A DNA stretch of 64,000 nucleotides from Rhizobium grahamii (GTDB taxonomy: Bacteria; Pseudomonadota; Alphaproteobacteria; Rhizobiales; Rhizobiaceae): the NCBI RefSeq assembly GCF_009498215.1, contig NZ_CP043498.1:3698001-3762000 (forward strand), given 5' to 3'. Below are positions 42,923 through 52,257 of this stretch, one piece after another. The position numbers and the translations under genes were made by a program. Within the stretch, counting starts at the first letter, position 1, and each line of letters begins with the position of its first letter. A model generated the notes under the pieces. The model was given only the letters and a program-made list of their open reading frames with translations, was not told the DNA's origin and ran no database searches.

Positions 42923-44437
42923 TCACTCGCCACGCGGATAGCGCTGGTTTTCTTCCAGCACGTTCAAATCCATGTGGTTGCGCATGTAGCGTTCCGAGGC
43001 GCGTTGCAGCGGCTGGTAATCCCAGGGATAATAAGCGCCGTTGCGCAGCGCCTCGTAGACCACCCAGCGCCGCGCCTGGCTTTCGCGCACGGCAGCGTCG
43101 AAATTCGCGAGGTTCCAGCGCTTCTCCGCCTGCGCGGTCAGATGCGCCAGCGTGTCGGCATAGGCAGGATCGGTGGCGAGGTTCTTCAATTCCTTCGGGT
43201 CCGCGTCGAGGTCGAACAGCATCGGCGCGTCCTTGTCGCAGAGTGTCAGCTTGAACTTGCCGTCACGAAGGCCGACCAGCGGCGCGATCGAGCCCTCGGC
43301 GGCATATTCCATCGGCACCGGTCCGCGCGTGCCGGTTCTTGTGGCCAGCGGCGTCAGGTCCTCGCCGTCGGTCCAGGGCTTGAGCTTGGTGATGTCGATG
43401 CCGGCGAGCGCGGCCAGTGTCGGCGTCACGTCGAGCGTCGAAACCGGCTGGCTGATCAGCGCCGGTTCCCAGCCGGGCGCTGCGATCGACAGCGGCACGC
43501 GAGAAGAACCATCGAAGAAGCACATCTTGAACCACAACCCGCGATCGCCCAGCATGTCGCCGTGGTCTGACACGAAGACGATGACGGTATCCTCGGCCAT
43601 GCGGCCGCGTTCCAGCACATCGAGCAGCTCGCCGACCTTCTCGTCGATATAGGAGATGTTGGCGAAGTAGCCGCGCCGCGCGTTGCGCACCTGCTCCGGC
43701 GTGATCTCGAAGGCGTCGTAGTCGCAGGCTTTCAGCAGCCTTTGCGAATGCGGATCCTGCTTATCGAACGGGATGGTGCCGACCTCGGGGTCGAGATGAG
43801 GGCAATCCTCGTAGAGATCCCAGAACTTGCGGCGCGCAACATAGGGATCGTGCGGATGCGTGAAGCTGACGGTCAGGCACCAGGGACGATCGTCCTGGCG
43901 GCGCGAGAGGTCGTAGAGCTTGCGGGTCGCGTTGTAGGCGACCTCGTCGTCATATTCCATCTGGTTGGTGATTTCGGCGACGCCGGCGCCCGTCACCGAG
44001 CCGAGATTGTGATACCACCAGTCGATCCGCTCGCCGGGCTTGGTGTAATCGGGCGTCCAGCCGAAATCGGCCGGATAGATATCGGTCGTCAGCCGTTCCT
44101 CGAAGCCGTGCAGCTGGTCGGGGCCGACGAAATGCATCTTGCCCGACAGCGCGGTGTGATAGCCGGCTGCGCGCAGATGATGCGCGAAGGTCGGGATGTC
44201 GGACGCGAATTCCGCGGCGTTGTCGTAGACGCGGGTGCGGCTCGGAAGCTGGCCGGACATGAAGGAAGCCCGCGCCGGTGCGCAGAGCGGGCTTGCCGTA
44301 TAGGTGTTGGCAAAGCGCACGGAGCGCTTCGCCAGGGCTTTCAGATGCGGCGCGTGAAGAAACTCGGCCGGCCCGTCGGGAAACAGCGTCCCGTTATACT
44401 GGTCGACCATCAGGATGAGGAAATTCGGGCGCGCCAT
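42923..44437 (-). CDS. betC: choline-sulfatase
   Basis: 504 residues. It hydrolyses choline-O-sulfate to choline and sulfate, feeding glycine-betaine synthesis or carbon supply. The formylglycine-type Cys52 lies in PLCAPARASFMSG, the sulfatase signature. Metal-site residues are at LILMVDQYNG near residue 8 and VFVSDHGDMLGDRG near residue 285. The C-terminal region is of the BetC-specific type (WVVYEALRNGAYYPWD). It is second in the operon after choX, with a 21-bp gap. Confidence 0.94.
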   Translation of the reverse strand: MARPNFLILMVDQYNGTLFPDGPAEFLHAPHLKALAKRSVRFANTYTASPLCAPARASFMSGQLPSRTRVYDNAAEFASDIPTFAHHLRAAGYHTALSGKMHFVGPDQLHGFEERLTTDIYPADFGWTPDYTKPGERIDWWYHNLGSVTGAGVAEITNQMEYDDEVAYNATRKLYDLSRRQDDRPWCLTVSFTHPHDPYVARRKFWDLYEDCPHLDPEVGTIPFDKQDPHSQRLLKACDYDAFEITPEQVRNARRGYFANISYIDEKVGELLDVLERGRMAEDTVIVFVSDHGDMLGDRGLWFKMCFFDGSSRVPLSIAAPGWEPALISQPVSTLDVTPTLAALAGIDITKLKPWTDGEDLTPLATRTGTRGPVPMEYAAEGSIAPLVGLRDGKFKLTLCDKDAPMLFDLDADPKELKNLATDPAYADTLAHLTAQAEKRWNLANFDAAVRESQARRWVVYEALRNGAYYPWDYQPLQRASERYMRNHMDLNVLEENQRYPRGE

Positions 44438-44458
44438 GTCAGTCAGGTCCTTGAGGTA

Positions 44459-45409
44459 TTAGAGGCCGAGAGAGCCTTTTACTGCGTCGGCAGCAGGCTT
44501 TCCGTCAAGCGTGGTGACGCCTGACAGCCAAGGGTCGATTGCGGCCGGGTTGGCCTTCAGCCACGCGGTTGCCGCAGCCTTCGGGTCCTCGCCGCCAAGG
44601 ATCGAGCCCATCAGCGCGTTTTCCATGGCGATCTCGAACTTCAGGTTCTTCACCAGCGTCGCCGCATTCGGGCACTTTTCCGACCAGCCGGTGCGCGCCA
44701 GAGTATAGACTTCCGCGCCGCCATAGTTCGGGCCGAAATAGGCGTCACCGCCCGACAGATAGGAGATCTGGAACTTCTCGTTCATCGGATGCGGCGCCCA
44801 GGCCAGGAACACGACCGCGCCTTTGTCCTTTCCGGCGCGATCGACCTGAGCCAGCATTGCCTGCTCGCCGGATTCAACCAGCTTCCAGTCCTTGAGCCCG
44901 AAGTCGTTGGCGTCGATCATCTTCTGGATGTTGGCGTTGGCAGGCGCACCCGGCTCGATGCCGTAAATCTTATGATCGAACTCGTCCGCATGCTTCTGCA
45001 GATCGGCGAAGTCCTTCACGCCCTTGTCGGCAACATAGGTCGGGACCGCAAGCGTGAACTTCGCGCCTTCGAGGTTCTTGTTCATGACTTCGATCGCCTT
45101 GGCGGCGGTCAGGTCGTCGATGAAGGCCTTTTGTGCTGGCATCCAGTTGCCCAGGAAGACATCGATCTCGCCGTTCTTCATCGATTGATAGCCGATCGGG
45201 ACGGACAGGGTCTTCACATCCGGCTCATAGCCGAGCGCTGTCAGGATGACTGAGGTGACGCCGTTCGTCGCCGTGATGTCGGTCCAGCCCGGGTCCGACA
45301 TGCGGATCACCTTGCAGGAGGCATCGTCCGCCGCGGCAGCCGAACCGATCGCCAGAGCAGAGAAGACAACGCCGGTGGCAAGACGGCGGACCATAGAAAT
45401 TCCTGTCAT
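44459..45409 (-). CDS. choX: choline ABC transporter substrate-binding protein
   Basis: 316 residues from the ATG at 45409, with AAAAGGGG upstream. The signal peptide is MTGISMVRRLATGVVFSALA ending at AAA. The mature protein begins CKVIRMSDPGWTDITATNGV, typical of ChoX/ProX-type quaternary-amine binders, and contains VFLGNWMPAQKAFIDDLTAA. It captures choline, and perhaps its sulfate ester, in the periplasm. No permease or ATPase partner is present in this window. It is the first gene of a choX-betC unit and is divergent from a LysR regulator. Confidence 0.93.
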   Translation of the reverse strand: MTGISMVRRLATGVVFSALAIGSAAAADDASCKVIRMSDPGWTDITATNGVTSVILTALGYEPDVKTLSVPIGYQSMKNGEIDVFLGNWMPAQKAFIDDLTAAKAIEVMNKNLEGAKFTLAVPTYVADKGVKDFADLQKHADEFDHKIYGIEPGAPANANIQKMIDANDFGLKDWKLVESGEQAMLAQVDRAGKDKGAVVFLAWAPHPMNEKFQISYLSGGDAYFGPNYGGAEVYTLARTGWSEKCPNAATLVKNLKFEIAMENALMGSILGGEDPKAAATAWLKANPAAIDPWLSGVTTLDGKPAADAVKGSLGL

Positions 45410-45443
45410 CGCATTTCCCCTTTTTGTCATTTGATGGCTTTAT

Positions 45444-45474
45444 TGAAGTCGCTATCCTCTGTCTTGTGAAGTCG
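45444..45474. promoter_or_regulatory. candidate LysR operator (direct repeat)
   Basis: Two exact copies of TGAAGTCG (45444-45451 and 45467-45474), start-to-start distance 23 bases, lie in the 97-bp gap between choX and the divergent LysR gene. They fit a helical-face repeat for the regulator of choline-sulfate use. Confidence 0.45.
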
Positions 45475-45506
45475 GCTTTTTTCGATCGTTGCCCAAAGGA
45501 TTTTTT

Positions 45507-46421
45507 ATGGCTGAGCGTCCTGTCGATCTCGGGTGGATGCGTATCTTCGTCGAAATTGGGAAGGCCGGTAGCCTGTCTGCGGCAGCAGCTAGCCTCGGGC
45601 TGACGCAGCCCGCCGTCAGCTACCAGATTCGCAGGATCGAAGAGCATCTCGGCATGACCTTGCTCAAGCGGCAGCATCGCGGCGTCGTGCTGACGCAGGA
45701 GGGCAAGAGGCTCTTCGATATCGCCGCGAGAAACGTCGATGAGATCGACCAGCTTGCCCGCCATTTCCGCAAGGGGACTGCTAGGCCGGCAGTGCGGCTC
45801 CATACCGACTACGCTTTCTCCTCCTTGTGGCTGATCCCGCGCATGCATGGCTTTCGGCTGATCTATCCGGACATGGATATCCAGATCGTTGCAACGCAGA
45901 GGATCGAGCGCGATAGCCTGGAGGATGGAGACTTGGCCGTCGCCTTCGGGTCACGGGCCGAACTTGGGCGGGACGCTGTGCTTCTCCTGCCGGAGCGCGT
46001 GGCCCCGGTCTGCAGCCGTGGCTTTCTGGATCGGAACGGCCCCTTCGCGGATCCCGGTGACCTTGTCCGCAGTCGTCTCATCCATCTCGACACCGCAACG
46101 CCCTCGCCGTGGTTCGACTGGCAGAGCTATTTCGCGCAGCTGCGGATCAATCGGGAAGCCTACGCTGTCCAGGGGGATATCAGCTTCAACACCTATTCGC
46201 TGGTCGTCCAGGCAGCGCTTGGCGAGCAGGGGCTGGCGCTCGGCTGGATGGGTCTTGTGGATTCGCTTCTGGAATCCGGCATCCTCGCCATCGCCGGCCC
46301 GGAACTCGAGGCGCCGGACCGCGGCTACTGGCTGCTGCGGCCGAAGAAAGGCAGCCCACAGAGCGAAAGGCTCGGAGTGTGGCTGATGATGGAGGAGGGG
46401 ATTTCGGGAGTGGACGGCTAG
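45507..46421 (+). CDS. LysR-family regulator of choline-sulfate use
   Basis: 304 residues from the ATG at 45507, with AAAGGA upstream; a TTG 18 bases earlier is in frame. The N-terminal winged HTH is RIFVEIGKAGSLSAAAASLG followed by LTQPAVSYQIRRIEEHLG. The C-terminal effector domain runs from about residue 90. Its position divergent to choX-betC makes it the likely local regulator, matching the family called choline-sulfate utilisation transcription factor; the effector is inferred to be choline-sulfate or choline. Confidence 0.88.
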   Translation: MAERPVDLGWMRIFVEIGKAGSLSAAAASLGLTQPAVSYQIRRIEEHLGMTLLKRQHRGVVLTQEGKRLFDIAARNVDEIDQLARHFRKGTARPAVRLHTDYAFSSLWLIPRMHGFRLIYPDMDIQIVATQRIERDSLEDGDLAVAFGSRAELGRDAVLLLPERVAPVCSRGFLDRNGPFADPGDLVRSRLIHLDTATPSPWFDWQSYFAQLRINREAYAVQGDISFNTYSLVVQAALGEQGLALGWMGLVDSLLESGILAIAGPELEAPDRGYWLLRPKKGSPQSERLGVWLMMEEGISGVDG

Positions 46422-47794
46422 GCGGCGAGGTCGTTCAGGAAATCGTCGCACCAGCGCGATACGTCATGCTCGAGCAGATAGTCCATCATCCGCTGCCAGC
46501 GTTCCTGCCGCTCTTCCAGCGGCATGTTCAGAGCCCGGGCAATCGCGTTCGCCGTACCGACGATGTCGTATGGATTGACCAGCAGCGCGCCCTTCAATTC
46601 ACGCGCGGCACCGGCGAAACGCGACAGTACCAGCACGCCGGGATCATCCGGATTCTGCGCGGCCACGTATTCCTTCGCGACGAGATTCATCCCATCGCGA
46701 AGCGGCGTGACCAGCCCGACCTTCGCCAGCCGGTAGAGACCCGCCAGGATCGGCCGGCTGAGCGACCGGTTGATATAACGGATCGGCACCCAATCCACCG
46801 TCCCGAGCGCGCCATTGACGCGTCCCGCTTGTTCCGCGACCGTGCGCTGCATCTGCTCATATTCCGGCACTTCGGAGCGGGACTTCGGCGTGACCTGCAG
46901 ATAGGTAACGTTGCGCTGGTGCGCCGGGTTGTTGAGCACGAAGCGTTCGAAAGCATCGATGCGCTGCGTCAGCCCCTTGGAGTAGTCCAGCCGGTCGACG
47001 CCGATGATCAGGTCGCGACCGATGATGCTTTCCTTGGCCTTGTGCACCATCGCGTGGCTGACCGCCTTCCGCGCGAATTTCGCGAAGGCTTCGGTTTCAA
47101 TGCCGATCCCGTAGACGCCGCCCTTGAAAATCTTGTCGCCGGAGTTGAAGCGCCCGTCGCCAAGCGCGTCGCCCATCTCCTCGCGACGCAGGCAGCCGGC
47201 AAAGTTCTCCAGGTCATGATCCGTCTGGAAGCCGACGAGGTCGTACGCCGCAAGTCCGCGCATGATCTCCTCGTGAACCGGCATGGCAGCCAGCACGTCC
47301 GCGGGCGGCCAGGGAATATGATGGAAGAAGCCGATCCGGTTCTTGACGCCCATCTGCCGAAGTTCGGCGGCGAGCGGGATCAGGTGATAGTCGTGGATCC
47401 AGATCGTGTCATCCGGCTTCAGCAGCGGCGCCAGGCGATGTGCGAAAAAGCGGTTGACACGAAAGTAGCCGGCCATCTCCTTGCGGCCATACTCGGCCAG
47501 ATCGAGCCGGTAGTGGCAGATCGGCCAGAGCACGCGGTTGGCGAAACCGAAATAATACTCATCGACGTCCTTTTCGGTGAGGTCGGTGAGCGCGAAGGTG
47601 ATCTTGCCCTGTTCCTCCAGGGAAAGCGGCCCGGGCTCGTTGTCACCGCTGGATTTGCCCGACCAGCCCATCCAGATCCCGCCTCGCTCCTGCAGTGCGG
47701 CCAGCAACGCCACGGCAAGCCCGCCGGCAGAGGCCGCTGCGCCGCCTTTTTCAGGAACGGGGACGCGGTTGGAAACAACGACGAGACGGCTCAC
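46418..47794 (-). CDS. otsA: alpha,alpha-trehalose-phosphate synthase
   Basis: 458 residues of glycosyltransferase family 20, making trehalose-6-phosphate from UDP-glucose and glucose-6-phosphate. The N-terminal SRLVVVSNRVPVPEKGGA and GGLAVALLAAL loop bind the donor. IWIHDYHLIPLAAELRQMG near residue 135 and GVDRLDYSKGLTQRIDAFE near residue 270 are hallmarks. The 3' end overlaps the stop of the convergent LysR gene by 4 bases. It follows otsB by 47 bases, so the order is otsB-otsA. Confidence 0.96.
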   Translation of the reverse strand: MSRLVVVSNRVPVPEKGGAAASAGGLAVALLAALQERGGIWMGWSGKSSGDNEPGPLSLEEQGKITFALTDLTEKDVDEYYFGFANRVLWPICHYRLDLAEYGRKEMAGYFRVNRFFAHRLAPLLKPDDTIWIHDYHLIPLAAELRQMGVKNRIGFFHHIPWPPADVLAAMPVHEEIMRGLAAYDLVGFQTDHDLENFAGCLRREEMGDALGDGRFNSGDKIFKGGVYGIGIETEAFAKFARKAVSHAMVHKAKESIIGRDLIIGVDRLDYSKGLTQRIDAFERFVLNNPAHQRNVTYLQVTPKSRSEVPEYEQMQRTVAEQAGRVNGALGTVDWVPIRYINRSLSRPILAGLYRLAKVGLVTPLRDGMNLVAKEYVAAQNPDDPGVLVLSRFAGAARELKGALLVNPYDIVGTANAIARALNMPLEERQERWQRMMDYLLEHDVSRWCDDFLNDLAA

Positions 47795-47841
47795 TTAGGA
47801 TTCCTTTCAGCGTGGAAGAGGCGACGAGGTGGCACCGTTCA

Positions 47842-48672
47842 TCAAACGGAGATACGAGCGATCAGTTCCCTCAGCGCGGCTGCCGAGGGCAGCGACAGCG
47901 ATGCGGCGGTTGTGGGCGAGGGGCTGCCGATTCGAATCGCGTGACCGCCGAGCCGATTGACGGCAGCAAACATCGCCTCGTCGGTCACGTCATCACCGAT
48001 CGCAACCGGGCGCCGGCCGGCAAACGGCGGTTTGGACAGGAAGGTCTCGATGGCCATGCCCTTGTCGGCACTGGCAGGTCGAAGCTCGATCACCATCTTG
48101 CCGCGCTGGAGAGCCCACCCTGGGCCCACGACCGCTGTTGCTCTATCCATCAAGCGTTCGACTTCAGCCTGCCTTTCCGGCGCCAGCCGATAATGGGCGG
48201 CAACGGCTGCGCCCTTGTCCTCGATGAGAACGCCATCGAGCGCCTCCGCTGCCTGCTGAAGCTCCAGCTTGAACCGATCGAAGGCAGGCGAGGTCTCGCT
48301 TCTGGTGACGGCGCCATCCGCGTTCCGCAGCTCGGTGCCGTGAAGGCCTGCGATCGGAAAACGATGAGGCGTAAAGAGCTTGTCCGCATAGGTCAGCGCC
48401 CGGCCAGTGACGAGGGCGAGCGCGCCGTCAAGACGTTGCGACCAGGCGTGAAGCTGCGCCGGCAGGGCGGCAGGCACGGTGATGTCATCGGGGGTGGCCG
48501 CGAGATCAAGCAATGTGCCGTCGATATCGAGAAACAGCGCGTAATCTTCAGGCGAAAGTAAAATGATCTGCCACAGGTCTTCGGCCCGGAAACCTGTGGC
48601 GAGGTCGGGGCGGCGGCAGGTGTCGTTGCATCGGGCATGAGGACTAACTAGGTCGGCGATCCCAGGAAACAA
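47842..48672 (-). CDS. otsB: trehalose-6-phosphatase, uncertain N-terminus
   Basis: A HAD-family phosphatase removes phosphate from trehalose-6-phosphate. ALFLDIDGTLLDLAATPDD holds the nucleophile Asp, and VAIGDDVTDEAMFAAVN the metal Asps. The frame is open back to 48759, but residues before LSPEDYALF look foreign (HARCNDTCRRPD). A better N-terminus, MPDATTPAAAPTSPQVSGP, starts with ATG at 48638 in another frame and would join this one if one C were added at the GGGCC run near 48583-48587. I list a TTG at 48672 as nominal start. The catalytic part is sure; the start is not. Confidence 0.8.
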   Translation of the reverse strand: MFPGIADLVSPHARCNDTCRRPDLATGFRAEDLWQIILLSPEDYALFLDIDGTLLDLAATPDDITVPAALPAQLHAWSQRLDGALALVTGRALTYADKLFTPHRFPIAGLHGTELRNADGAVTRSETSPAFDRFKLELQQAAEALDGVLIEDKGAAVAAHYRLAPERQAEVERLMDRATAVVGPGWALQRGKMVIELRPASADKGMAIETFLSKPPFAGRRPVAIGDDVTDEAMFAAVNRLGGHAIRIGSPSPTTAASLSLPSAAALRELIARISV

Positions 48673-48709
48673 CCCCAACGCGTCCCAAGGACGGTCGGGG
48701 CGCCATCGT

Positions 48710-50209
48710 TCAGTCCGCCGGCGAAGCTTGCCGCCGCGCTGTGTAAAAGGCCTTCGCATCCGCCGTGAAAGCAGCGCGTTGTTCGGTCCGGGTGTAGAAC
48801 ATATGGCCGCCCGGATAGACGTTCAGCGCCACGCGCCCTGTTGTCAGCGACGTCGGCAGATGGTCGATGACGTAGCGGCTCACACCATACGGCGTGACGA
48901 GGTCGCTGTAGCCGTGGGCGACAAGCAGACGGAAGGACGGGTTGGAAGCCAGCAGTTCCCGGATGTCGTCGGTGATGCTCGCCTGCAATCGAGATCCGCC
49001 ACCCCGGCCGCCCCATTCCCAGCGCCTGTTGATGTCGCTGTCGAGCAGCGAGTAGGTCATGTCGGTATGGAAGCCGAGTTCGTTGCGGGCGTAGTTGGCG
49101 AATATGCCGCCATAGGCGCGGGTAAAACCGTCGAGAATGGCGTCGTCGCCGCGGCTTTCATCCGACTCCGGGTAAGGATCCAGCGATGTGAAAGCGGCGT
49201 CGTAGGGGCTGGCCACAAGTCCCTTGGCGGCCTGCTTTGCGAACGAGCCGCCGAGGAAACCGCGGTTCTTCTCAACGATAGCAGCGTCGATCCCGGTCAG
49301 GTCGGCAACTTTCCCGTAGAATGCCTTGCCCGCGTCTCCGGTCGGAGGAGCGCCGGCGAGCGTCGTCAGATAGTCGGTCAGCGCGAAATGCTCTGCGTCT
49401 CGTTGGCGCGCAGGATCGAAGCTGTTGCGCCGATCCATTTCGGCTGCGGCGAGAGAGGGCAGTTCCAGAGCGGCGCCGAGGGCAAACTGGTCGGCACCGA
49501 ACATTAGTTGGCCCTCGATCAACGGTGAAAGCATGACGGCGCCGGAAACGATAATGCCCTGATTGTCCTTCAAGGCATCCGCGACCTTTGCAGCGCGGAA
49601 GCCGCCATAGCTCTCGCCGAGCAGATACTTCGGCGATGCGGAGCGATTGTTGTGCGCGACGTAAAGGGCGATCGTCTTGGCGATCGTGTCGGCGTCGGTG
49701 TTCACATTGTAGTATTTGGACGCGTCGTCGGCCTTCGCCGTCCGGCTCCAGCCGGTACCGATCGGATCGATCAGGACAAGGTCGGTAAAGTCGAGCCAGG
49801 TCTGCGGATTGTCGGTGAGCTTCGCACCGGCGCCGTCGTCGCCCTTGGGGCCGAAATCGACGATTTTCGGTCCGACCAGGCCGAGGTGAAGAAAGGCCGA
49901 GGCGGCGCCCGGCCCGCCGTTGAAGGCGAAGGTCAGCGGCCGATCGGGATCGCCGTCTTTCTTGACGTAAGCAGTGTAGAAGATCGCGGCGCTCTGGGTG
50001 CCGTCCTGGCCGAAGAGATCGAGCGTGCCTGCCGTCGCCGTATAGCTGAGCTTCTGCGTAGCGATCGTGATTTCGTGTTGCGTGACGGAATCACCAGGCA
50101 ACAGTCGCAGGACGCCTTCGCGCGGCGCGCTGCCTTCTGCGGCGCCGGCCAACCCTGGCGGCAGCGCGACAAGCAGCGTCGCGACGAAAAACATGTATCG
50201 AAGCCGCAC
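48710..50209 (-). CDS. peptidase S10 family serine carboxypeptidase
   Basis: About 499 residues from a GTG at 50209, which has GGAGGA 6 bases upstream (an ATG at 50215 overlaps that site). The signal peptide is RYMFFVATLLVALPPGLAGA. The nucleophile Ser lies in LLGESYGGFRAAKVADAL near residue 198, the oxyanion loop in FNGGPGAASAFLH, and the late His in VYPGGHMFYTR near residue 480. The protein is probably periplasmic. It lies upstream of otsB by 37 bases. Confidence 0.9.
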   Translation of the reverse strand: MRLRYMFFVATLLVALPPGLAGAAEGSAPREGVLRLLPGDSVTQHEITIATQKLSYTATAGTLDLFGQDGTQSAAIFYTAYVKKDGDPDRPLTFAFNGGPGAASAFLHLGLVGPKIVDFGPKGDDGAGAKLTDNPQTWLDFTDLVLIDPIGTGWSRTAKADDASKYYNVNTDADTIAKTIALYVAHNNRSASPKYLLGESYGGFRAAKVADALKDNQGIIVSGAVMLSPLIEGQLMFGADQFALGAALELPSLAAAEMDRRNSFDPARQRDAEHFALTDYLTTLAGAPPTGDAGKAFYGKVADLTGIDAAIVEKNRGFLGGSFAKQAAKGLVASPYDAAFTSLDPYPESDESRGDDAILDGFTRAYGGIFANYARNELGFHTDMTYSLLDSDINRRWEWGGRGGGSRLQASITDDIRELLASNPSFRLLVAHGYSDLVTPYGVSRYVIDHLPTSLTTGRVALNVYPGGHMFYTRTEQRAAFTADAKAFYTARRQASPAD

Positions 50210-50294
50210 GATCATTCCTCCGGCAATGGCATTGACAGGCGTGAGCCTAGCATTGCCGGGCAGGCGGCGGGATCAACAGTCGGTGATGGCGCGT

Positions 50295-51584
50295 TTACTG
50301 CTTCTCGACCGTCCGCGCCCCGACATAGGAGGCTCGACCGGCATTCCAGCCGTTGATCGCGGCACCTGCTCCGAGAGCGACGAAGAGCACGGCGCACCAG
50401 GCGAAACTGCCCGTCCACCCGCGCAGCAGCCCGACGATCAGCGGACCGACCGCCGCAAGCAGGTATCCGACGCATTGCGCCATGCCGGAAAGATGAGCGG
50501 CAATGTGCTGGTCGCGCGAGCGCAAGACGATCGTAGTCATGGCAACCGCGATAAGCCCGCCTTGACCGATCCCCTGCAATACGGCCCACAGCCAGACGGT
50601 GGAGAGCGGCGCGAAAAGCAGGCCGAGCAGGGCAACGACCGCAATGACGCAGAGCGAAGCATTGATCAGGCGCTGATCCTTGCCTCTGACGGCGATCTGC
50701 GGCGCGACCAGGCAAGCCGCGGCCTGGACCATCACGGAGGCGGAAACGATCGCGCCGGCCGTGACGCCGTCAAGTCCGCGCTCACGCAGGATCGGAACGA
50801 GCCAGCCGAAGACGCAGTAGGCGAGAGCCGACTGCAGTCCCATGAACAGCGTGACCTGCCATGCGAGCCGGTCGCGCCACAGCCCTTCGACAGCAAATCC
50901 GCTCCGTCGTGTCGCGTTCTTGGTCGTCAGCACCTGGGGCAGCCAGATCGCACCGACGACGAGCGCCGGTAGCGCCCAGGCGGCCAGGGCGTCGGCCATC
51001 GAGCCGCCGAGGGCGCGCTCCAGCGGCAGGGTCAATCCGGCAGCACTCGCGGCCCCGGCGCAGAGCGCCATCGTGTAGCACCCTGTCATCAATGCCGCGC
51101 GGTCAGCGAAATCACGCTTCACAAGCCCGGGCAGCAGCACGTTGCCGACGGCGATGCAGGCGCCGGCAAGCGCCGTTCCGATGAACAGCAGCGGCACCGA
51201 CGAAGCGCCGCGCATCGCCGTTCCGATCGCAAGCAGGAACAGGACGAAAAGCAGCGTGCGCTCGGAACCGATGCGCTGCGAAAGGCGCGGCGCCAGCGGA
51301 GAGAAGGCACCCAGGCAAACGACCGGCAGGGTCGTCAGCAGGCTCGCGCCGAGTGCCGAAAGACCAAGCTCGCTTCTAATCTCCGGCAACAGCGCCGAGG
51401 CGCTGGAGAAAACAGGACGAAGGTTGAAGGCAATGAGGACAAGGCTGGCGCCAAGCACGAAGCGGCGCATGCTGCTTAGTCCAATCGGCGCTTCCGGCTG
51501 CGGAACGCTGTCTGCTTCGGCATCGATCAATTGCTCGTCCGCGAGATCGTAGGTGCGCGCGGACTCTTGCAATGGGGAGGTCAT
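50295..51584 (-). CDS. MFS transporter, CynX/NimT type
   Basis: 429 residues, twelve helices. The N-terminus up to residue ~35 is hydrophilic, then FVLGASLVLIAFNLRPVFSS, a strong marker of the CynX/NimT (cyanate-type) subfamily. Later helices include YTMALCAGAASAAGLTLP and FAWCAVLFVALGAGAAING. It starts overlapping the FadR-type regulator stop by 4 bases, so the two form one operon with the regulator first. Likely efflux or anion uptake; substrate unknown. Confidence 0.86.
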   Translation of the reverse strand: MTSPLQESARTYDLADEQLIDAEADSVPQPEAPIGLSSMRRFVLGASLVLIAFNLRPVFSSASALLPEIRSELGLSALGASLLTTLPVVCLGAFSPLAPRLSQRIGSERTLLFVLFLLAIGTAMRGASSVPLLFIGTALAGACIAVGNVLLPGLVKRDFADRAALMTGCYTMALCAGAASAAGLTLPLERALGGSMADALAAWALPALVVGAIWLPQVLTTKNATRRSGFAVEGLWRDRLAWQVTLFMGLQSALAYCVFGWLVPILRERGLDGVTAGAIVSASVMVQAAACLVAPQIAVRGKDQRLINASLCVIAVVALLGLLFAPLSTVWLWAVLQGIGQGGLIAVAMTTIVLRSRDQHIAAHLSGMAQCVGYLLAAVGPLIVGLLRGWTGSFAWCAVLFVALGAGAAINGWNAGRASYVGARTVEKQ

Positions 51585-52249
51585 GAAAGGATCTTTCGGT
51601 CTAGGGCGCTCAGAATAGGGGCCATGAAGCGGCGTACCGCGGCGTCGGCCTTGGCTGGCTCGCCCGTCTCAATGGCGTCGATGATATCGGCATGCGCCTG
51701 CATGTCGGGCTCGGGGATGTCAGCGCCGAGCGTGGCTTCGATCGTCTCGGCGATCGAGGCGGCGAAGAAGTCGTATATGTCGATCATCGCCCGGTTGCCC
51801 GAGGCGGCGATGACAGCCTTGTGGAAGGCAAGGTCACGCGCGATGAAGGCCGCCTTGTCGCCGCCGTCGAAATTCCCGCGCCGTTCCAGAAGGCGCCTGA
51901 GCTCGGCGATGATTGCAGGCGTCTGCCGCAGCGCGGCGAGACGCGCCGCTTCGACATCGAGCGCGCAGCGAGCTTCGAACTGATCCCGCAGGCTCGCCCG
52001 CCGTGCCATGCTGAGCGGCGTAGTTGTGTCGGTCGTCGATAGCACATAGGTACCAGAACCCTGCCGCGTCTCGAGGAAACCTTGGGATACCAGCACGCGG
52101 ACAGCCTCGCGGATGGTGCCGCGGCTGACGGAGAGCATTGCCGAGAGCGTCGCTTCGTTCGGGAGCTTTTCGCCGATATCCCAGCGCTTCGCGACAATCT
52201 CGCTGCGTATGGCAGCAATTGCCAGATTGGTCTTGGTCAGAGGTTGCAT
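51581..52249 (-). CDS. FadR/GntR-family transcriptional regulator
   Basis: 222 residues. The N-terminal GntR winged HTH is WDIGEKLPNEATLSAMLSVS then RGTIREAVRVLVSQGFLETRQ. The C-terminal FCD domain (LEARCALDVEAARLAAL-like, with DLAFHKAVIAASGNRAM and HADIIDAIETGEP) carries the metal/effector pocket of the FadR group. It is first in a two-gene operon with the CynX-type carrier. A perfect 25-bp palindrome 8 bases upstream of the start suggests autoregulation. Confidence 0.92.
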   Translation of the reverse strand: MQPLTKTNLAIAAIRSEIVAKRWDIGEKLPNEATLSAMLSVSRGTIREAVRVLVSQGFLETRQGSGTYVLSTTDTTTPLSMARRASLRDQFEARCALDVEAARLAALRQTPAIIAELRRLLERRGNFDGGDKAAFIARDLAFHKAVIAASGNRAMIDIYDFFAASIAETIEATLGADIPEPDMQAHADIIDAIETGEPAKADAAVRRFMAPILSALDRKILS

Positions 52250-52257
52250 GGGTGTCT

